A stretch of 15,159 bases of DNA from Desulfurellales bacterium (GTDB taxonomy: Bacteria > Campylobacterota_A > Desulfurellia > Desulfurellales > Hippeaceae). Below the pieces are notes generated by a model that saw nothing but the letters and a program-made list of their open reading frames with translations, had not been told where the DNA came from and made no database searches. The stretch spans positions 1 to 15,159 of the forward strand of contig JAMOPP010000052.1 in NCBI GenBank assembly GCA_027064405.1, written 5' to 3'. Shown here piece by piece: positions 14,811 through 15,159 of the stretch; position 1 is the first letter of the stretch; every line of letters begins with the position of its first letter. The position numbers and the translations under genes are program-made.

Positions 14811-14887
14811 TGGCAGGCCAGGGAGGACTCGAACCCCCAACATGCGGTTTTGGAGACCGCCGCTCTACCAATTGGAGCTACTGGCCT
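14811..14887 (-). tRNA. trnW: tRNA-Trp (anticodon CCA)
   Basis: This is a 77-nt tRNA with the 3' CCA encoded (14813-14811). The acceptor stem AGGCCAG pairs fully with CTGGCCT, and the discriminator is G. The D stem is GCTC/GAGC. The anticodon stem GCGGT/ACCGC closes the loop CTCCAAA, so the anticodon is CCA (Trp, UGG). The T stem GGGGG/CCTCC has one G-U pair and the loop TTCGAGT. The gene lies inside the protein operon between rpmG and secE, a known location for tRNA-Trp. Its first two bases are also the last two bases of the rpmG stop codon, and secE begins nine bases after its end. Maturation must therefore cut the operon transcript at both gene boundaries. Confidence 0.98.
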
Positions 14888-15035
14888 ATTTTACCTCTTT
14901 ATGTAAAGTATGTTTCCTGCAAAACGGACAATATTTTTTAACCTCAAGTTTTTCTTTATTCTGCTTTTTGTCCCTTGTGCTGGTATAATTTTTTCTTTTG
15001 CACTCACTGCAGGCAAGAGTAATCAGTTCACGCAT
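14886..15035 (-). CDS. rpmG: 50S ribosomal protein L33 (zinc-binding form)
   Basis: L33 is a small protein near the 50S E site. The product is 49 aa and reads MRELITLACSECKRKNYTST at its start. It carries two Cys pairs, Cys9-x2-Cys12 and Cys36-x2-Cys39, which mark the zinc-ribbon (C+) form rather than the zinc-free paralogue. The start ATG is at 15035-15033, with Shine-Dalgarno AAGGGG (15047-15042) six bases upstream, adjoining the tuf stop TAG. The stop codon TAG (14888-14886) uses the first two bases of tRNA-Trp, so RNase P cleavage would separate T from AG. It is too short to be caught by common ORF length cut-offs. tuf-rpmG-tRNA-Trp-secE is a familiar bacterial order. Confidence 0.96.
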   Translation of the reverse strand: MRELITLACSECKRKNYTSTRDKKQNKEKLEVKKYCPFCRKHTLHKEVK

Positions 15036-15047
15036 TTTTTTCCCCTT

Positions 15048-15159
15048 CTACTCTATAATCTCTGTAATTACGCCAGCACCAACGGTTCTTCCGCCCTCTC
15101 TGACAGCAAATCTTGTTTCTTTCTCTATAGCTACAGGTGCTATAAGTTCTATTGTCATC
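15048..15159 (-). CDS. tuf: Elongation factor Tu, C-terminal fragment (upstream copy, cut by window edge)
   Basis: Only the last 36 codons are present, plus one base of another. The residues include the domain III end RFAVREGGRTVGAGVITEII, which is diagnostic of EF-Tu. The stop is TAG at 15050-15048. It is followed almost at once by the rpmG Shine-Dalgarno, and rpmG is in the same frame, so coupling is likely. This is the tufB-like position (tuf upstream of secE-nusG). With the fragment at positions 1-106, it shows that the organism has at least two tuf loci bracketing this operon. Confidence 0.97.
   Translation of the reverse strand, partial: MTIELIAPVAIEKETRFAVREGGRTVGAGVITEIIE

Noticed and set aside
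14802..14843. Longer secE starting at 14843
   Set aside because: The extra 14 codons lie inside tRNA-Trp; the ATG at 14801 gives a normal SecE.
187..14988. About twenty plus-strand open frames of 60-132 codons
   Set aside because: All lie antisense to strongly conserved genes, have low-complexity Ser/Leu/Phe-rich products, and show no recognisable family or consistent ribosome-binding site. They are shadows of the real genes.
7680..15050. Possible recoding of TAG as an amino acid, given its frequency and the open frames after it
   Set aside because: Each TAG falls exactly where the conserved protein family ends, and the next gene starts afresh with its own ribosome-binding site. TAG acts as a stop here.
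1..15159. Search for mobile elements, CRISPR arrays, toxin-antitoxin or defence genes
   Set aside because: No transposase, regular repeat-spacer array, inverted terminal repeats or unknown reading frames are present. The window is fully explained by core genes.

Overview
This window is a single, tightly packed, minus-strand block of translation and transcription genes from an AT-rich bacterium. In transcription order (right to left) it reads: 3' end of a tuf gene, rpmG, tRNA-Trp(CCA), secE, nusG, rplK, rplA, rplJ, rplL, rpoB, rpoC, rpsL, rpsG, fusA, and the 5' end of another tuf gene. It joins the classical tufB-secE-nusG, L11/L1, L10/L7-L12-beta-beta' and str (S12-S7-EF-G-EF-Tu) clusters without a break. 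No mobile element, CRISPR array, defence gene or plus-strand gene was found.

Organism: the RNA polymerase subunits are of the Gram-negative type. They carry lineage-specific insertions, including a long insertion in the beta' trigger loop. As I remember the sequences, the beta' insertion and flanks (1517 aa in total) look most like Campylobacterota beta'. The fused rif+str gene order and two tuf copies argue against Campylobacter itself and suggest a deep branch such as Desulfurella/Hippea, or neighbouring Deferribacterota. This placement is from memory, not from alignment. The genetic code is standard: conserved C-termini stop at TAG, TAA and TGA.

Layout: 15159-14622 holds tuf', rpmG, tRNA-Trp and secE (elongation factor, L33, tRNA, translocon). 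14608-12890 holds nusG, rplK and rplA. 12889-12780 is an L10-type structured leader. 12779-11862 holds the stalk proteins L10 and L7/L12, followed by a strong intrinsic terminator/attenuator at 11839-11802. 11768-3117 holds rpoB and rpoC. 3068-117 holds rpsL, rpsG and fusA, and 106-1 begins the second tuf. No stretch over about 110 bases lacks a gene.

How the genes work together: the block makes RNA polymerase core, the elongation factor NusG, the ribosomal GTPase-stalk base and stalk (L11, L10, L7/L12), the L1 stalk, decoding-centre proteins S12 and S7, and the two GTPases EF-Tu and EF-G that act there. Visible control points are the L10 leader, the rplL-rpoB attenuator, and very tight stop-codon/Shine-Dalgarno overlaps that imply translational coupling.

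I do not see a previously undescribed system; this is a core housekeeping locus. The unusual points are at the junctions. The rpmG stop codon lies across the RNase P cleavage site of tRNA-Trp. secE has no Shine-Dalgarno and starts 9 nt after the tRNA CCA end. rpoB and rpoC are in frame and separated by one amber codon, as if one step from the rpoBC fusion of Helicobacter. Amber stops are unusually frequent, and 10 of 13 neighbouring gene pairs share a reading frame.
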